Part shown: positions 62,701 to 64,000 of the stretch, piece after piece
Numbering within the stretch: position 1 is the first letter of the stretch
Layout: each line of letters starts with the position of its first letter
Source of the DNA: Flavobacterium bernardetii
GTDB taxonomy: Bacteria > Bacteroidota > Bacteroidia > Flavobacteriales > Flavobacteriaceae
Direction: 5' to 3'
DNA length: 64,000 nucleotides
Assembly (NCBI RefSeq): GCF_011305415.1
Contig: NZ_JAANOQ010000004.1
Coordinates: 186,001 to 250,000 of the forward strand
Made by a program: the position numbers and the translations under genes
Notes under the pieces: generated by a model
What the model was told of the DNA's origin: nothing
Databases searched by the model: none
The model's input: the letters and a program-made list of their open reading frames with translations, nothing else

Positions 62701-64000
62701 GTAAAAGAACCAACATTTGGTTTACAAAGAGGAATATTTGTACCAGCTGTTATAAATTCAAATGTTCCAGGTTTTATTTCAAAATTCTGATTTGAAATAT
62801 CAAAAAAGATGTTGGTTGCCGCTTCAATTTTTACTCTGGCTTTTTTAGTTATGTTATTTGGAACCGTTATAGTTTGAGTTCCATCATTTGCTGTATTTGA
62901 AAGTAATGTAATTGGATACGTATAACCTCCGTCAAGAGATAATTTGATATTTACATTAGCAGATAAGGTATTGGTTGAATTTACAGCCCAAGTAACCGTT
63001 TTAGTTTCTCCAGCATACCAAACTTCTGAACCTAAATTTGGAGAATTAACTACAAATGGTCCTGTAGTATTAACTGTAATTATAACGTTATCGCTATTGG
63101 TTTGACCAACTTGAGTATTATTATCTCGAACTGTTAGTCTAAAATTTAAAGTTCTTCCAACCGAAGGTAAAACTTCCCATGTTGGAGTTTGATTAGCAAT
63201 AATTGCATCTAAATTTGGAAATACTCTCGCTGAATTTGTAGTTGGGAAAAAAGAACGGAAAACTGGTCCAGCTGTATTTGTTGATACTGGTGGCTGAACT
63301 CCGCCGTCTGTAATGTCATATTGTTCCCAGCAATAAGTCAAAATATCTCCGACGGTTGGGTCAGAAGATAATTTCCCATTTAATATAAAAGGTGTGCTTT
63401 TTGGAATTGTATAATCTGCACCTGCATTTGCAGTTGGTTCTACATTTGTATAACTTGTTTCCGTTTCGCAAGTATGCGAATTTACAGCGGTTGTCATTTG
63501 TGCAATACTTCTGGCGTGAAAATATCCATCACTATTCGCCTGAACATTTGGCGCACATATACCAGCATAACCTAAAATGGTAGAAGCACTTCCTGGTTCA
63601 TAATCGTCAGTTACTTTAGAACCAAAACAAGGATTATAATACGTATGACCCGCACTAAACTGATGGCCAATTTCGTGCGCTACATAATCTATATCAAAAG
63701 GATCAAACTCTGGTGTTACAATTCCTGTTACTCCAGAACCTTTGTTAGTCCCACAAGGTCCAGTTCCTGCAATTCCACCACCACCAGTACTAAAAACATG
63801 CCCAATATCATAAGCTGCAGCAGTAATTAGTCCAGAAATATTTCCTGTATTTGTGGATAACATTTGTGTACCACTATAATTGTCATACGGATCAGGGTCT
63901 GGTGAAGCATCCGTATTGAATCCGTTAATATATATTAATCGATTATTACTTGGTACGATTTGAAATCTTAATCCCATATCTCTTTCAAACACACTGTTTA
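59757..64000 (-). CDS. T9SS metzincin-type metalloprotease (5' partial)
   Basis: The frame runs off the right edge, so the N-terminus and pro-region are missing; 1413 residues are visible. Near the start is a metzincin zinc site HEIGHQFSAGH (HExxHxxxxxH, coded at about 63645-63677) and later a SIAQM Met-turn candidate, typical of reprolysin-like metalloproteases. A REJ/PKD-like beta domain follows, then a fibronectin-III-like domain (LTLNSPANGATNLAT), a P/proprotein convertase domain (YFQGGDDTWDIN to FSITICG), a cadherin-like segment and the T9SS type A sorting domain at the C-terminus. It is a secreted protease probably acting on protein substrates outside the cell. The 1897-residue cargo gene follows in 23 bp. 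Confidence 0.88.
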   Translation of the reverse strand, partial: NSVFERDMGLRFQIVPSNNRLIYINGFNTDASPDPDPYDNYSGTQMLSTNTGNISGLITAAAYDIGHVFSTGGGGIAGTGPCGTNKGSGVTGIVTPEFDPFDIDYVAHEIGHQFSAGHTYYNPCFGSKVTDDYEPGSASTILGYAGICAPNVQANSDGYFHARSIAQMTTAVNSHTCETETSYTNVEPTANAGADYTIPKSTPFILNGKLSSDPTVGDILTYCWEQYDITDGGVQPPVSTNTAGPVFRSFFPTTNSARVFPNLDAIIANQTPTWEVLPSVGRTLNFRLTVRDNNTQVGQTNSDNVIITVNTTGPFVVNSPNLGSEVWYAGETKTVTWAVNSTNTLSANVNIKLSLDGGYTYPITLLSNTANDGTQTITVPNNITKKARVKIEAATNIFFDISNQNFEIKPGTFEFITAGTNIPLCKPNVGSFTFDYAKAPNFGEAVTFSMDNLPVGLTASFSPTSLSVNGQVTVTLSGAASVPAGNYPVTLKGNSTNASGTSPVSLNVYEDFIGQLTLNSPANGATNLATSVLLKWNTLTSAEEYIVEISESPLFSSIAETVTTSKLEYQTTSLVEGKIYFWRVRPKNTCLYGSYSEIYSFQISKDFCNTYTNEYFQGGDDTWDINSNNAVSARIDVTDNLIINKVSFYMRATHPLLTDIKMQFRAPTGVFAEIYNRDCSGANFNVTFDDAGIPLTCGNVDGSVVAGLEGIQQPGQAFSRFIGSNAQGTWVLLATDRVSNTSGGIFHEFSITICGKLQVVNNIALVNNALTINQGATQNITAALLSATQSGATTAQLQYIVTKLPTNGYLLLNGQRLYVGDSFTQANINSAQLSYKHNALSTISDSFVATIKGNNLALLGGQTFTINVTPQTCATSTTWNGTAWSNGSPDKNKNVIFNGNFTTSVNLEACSIQVNGTAVLTIASGTNVTVNKTVSINTTANIIVQNNANLIQVEHLNNTGNATVNRNSSPIIRLDYTLWSSPVSNQNLLAFSPQTVANRFYVYNPFTATNGVYDPIIPSSNNFIPTKGYLVRAPNNWSSTVYSPYAGNFTGTFNNSYFKPVIKKGISGYNAIGNPYPSTISANDFILKNTFNRGTENQTIDGTLYFWTHTQQAVAGTYPLNNYATYTLLGGTASAAGGASPNGTIQVGQGFIVNAVVPSYISFSNEMRLINNGNQFFKAFSPSEVSFNSEEKHRIWLNLKNETGQFSQALIGYMNEATNNYDFGIDGLSFGNQGSTLYSVIDSNKYAVQGKMLPFTDEDVIPLGLSIVEPSTYKIEIDNIDGLFAGNQNIYLKDKVLNVIHNLKNGAYSFDSNIEIIDNRFEIVFKDVTLSNSLEEISNFTIYQSENLVHIKSINDEIQQIEVYDLLGRRVFYKTNINETENSFSLHNINNQVLAVKITTKNKGIITTKIITN

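Noticed and set aside
1..64000. CRISPR arrays, tRNA/rRNA genes, insertion sequences
   Set aside because: No regularly spaced repeats, no tRNA-like cloverleaf, no conserved rRNA blocks and no transposase motif were seen on either strand.

Overview
The window is A+T-rich chromosomal DNA of a member of the Bacteroidota, most likely a Flavobacterium-like Flavobacteriaceae. The evidence is several proteins with C-terminal type IX secretion (T9SS type A) sorting domains, a PorV-like T9SS outer-membrane protein, S74 (endosialidase-chaperone) adhesins with the VGIGTT-P-N head repeat, a long-form GAPDH, an ABC-permease/M1-peptidase fusion, a DUF4105 (Lnb-like) protein, and promoter -7 boxes of the TAnnTTTG type instead of E. 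coli-type boxes. No rRNA, tRNA, CRISPR array, insertion sequence or prophage was found.

Layout. 1-5063: envelope-folding operon of three SurA-like proteins (the first cut by the left edge) followed by a MoxR ATPase. 5121-12791: a TPR/LuxR-type regulator, a 931-bp non-coding gap holding a strong terminator and a 188-bp palindromic element, two T9SS-exported proteins, an esterase, a PHM-like copper-monooxygenase-type protein and an acyltransferase. 13242-18410: two different aconitases in tandem (AcnB type, then mitochondrial/AcnA type). 18639-25251: alpha/beta hydrolase, a ParD/ParE toxin-antitoxin pair with a palindromic operator, an ABC transporter whose permease is fused to an M1 peptidase, and an XRE regulator paired with DUF2975. 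25431-33473: mostly housekeeping envelope genes (Lnb-like, PorV-like, PssA, GH25 lysozyme, LptB, AhpD-like, TatC, KdsD). 33593-35788: RecQ. 35849-45534: the accessory centre of the window, with two LytTR regulators in a duplicated cassette, broken S74 fragments, a small secreted protein, three intact S74 adhesins in an operon and a divergent TPR/LuxR-type regulator. 45526-53856: FAD oxidoreductase, GNAT, MltG, LysM-NlpC/P60 peptidase, amino-acid permease, SRPBCC protein, GAPDH. 54040-64000: two very large T9SS cargo proteins, the upstream one a metzincin-type metalloprotease cut by the right edge.

How it fits together. Much of the window concerns making, exporting and remodelling the cell envelope: SurA chaperones, LptB and KdsD (LPS), TatC, MltG, GH25 and NlpC/P60 (peptidoglycan), PssA (phospholipid), Lnb-like (lipoproteins), PorV-like (T9SS) and T9SS cargo. 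The best candidate for something not well described is the 35.8-45.5 kb locus. A LytTR gene with a terminator-like leader hairpin has been duplicated there. The two hairpins keep an identical 16-nt loop and show a compensatory T:A to G:C change in the stem. The copies lie among fragments of S74 adhesin genes, next to three intact S74 genes, one of which has lost the Ser-Lys self-cleavage pair. All functional statements come from reading motifs; no database search was possible.
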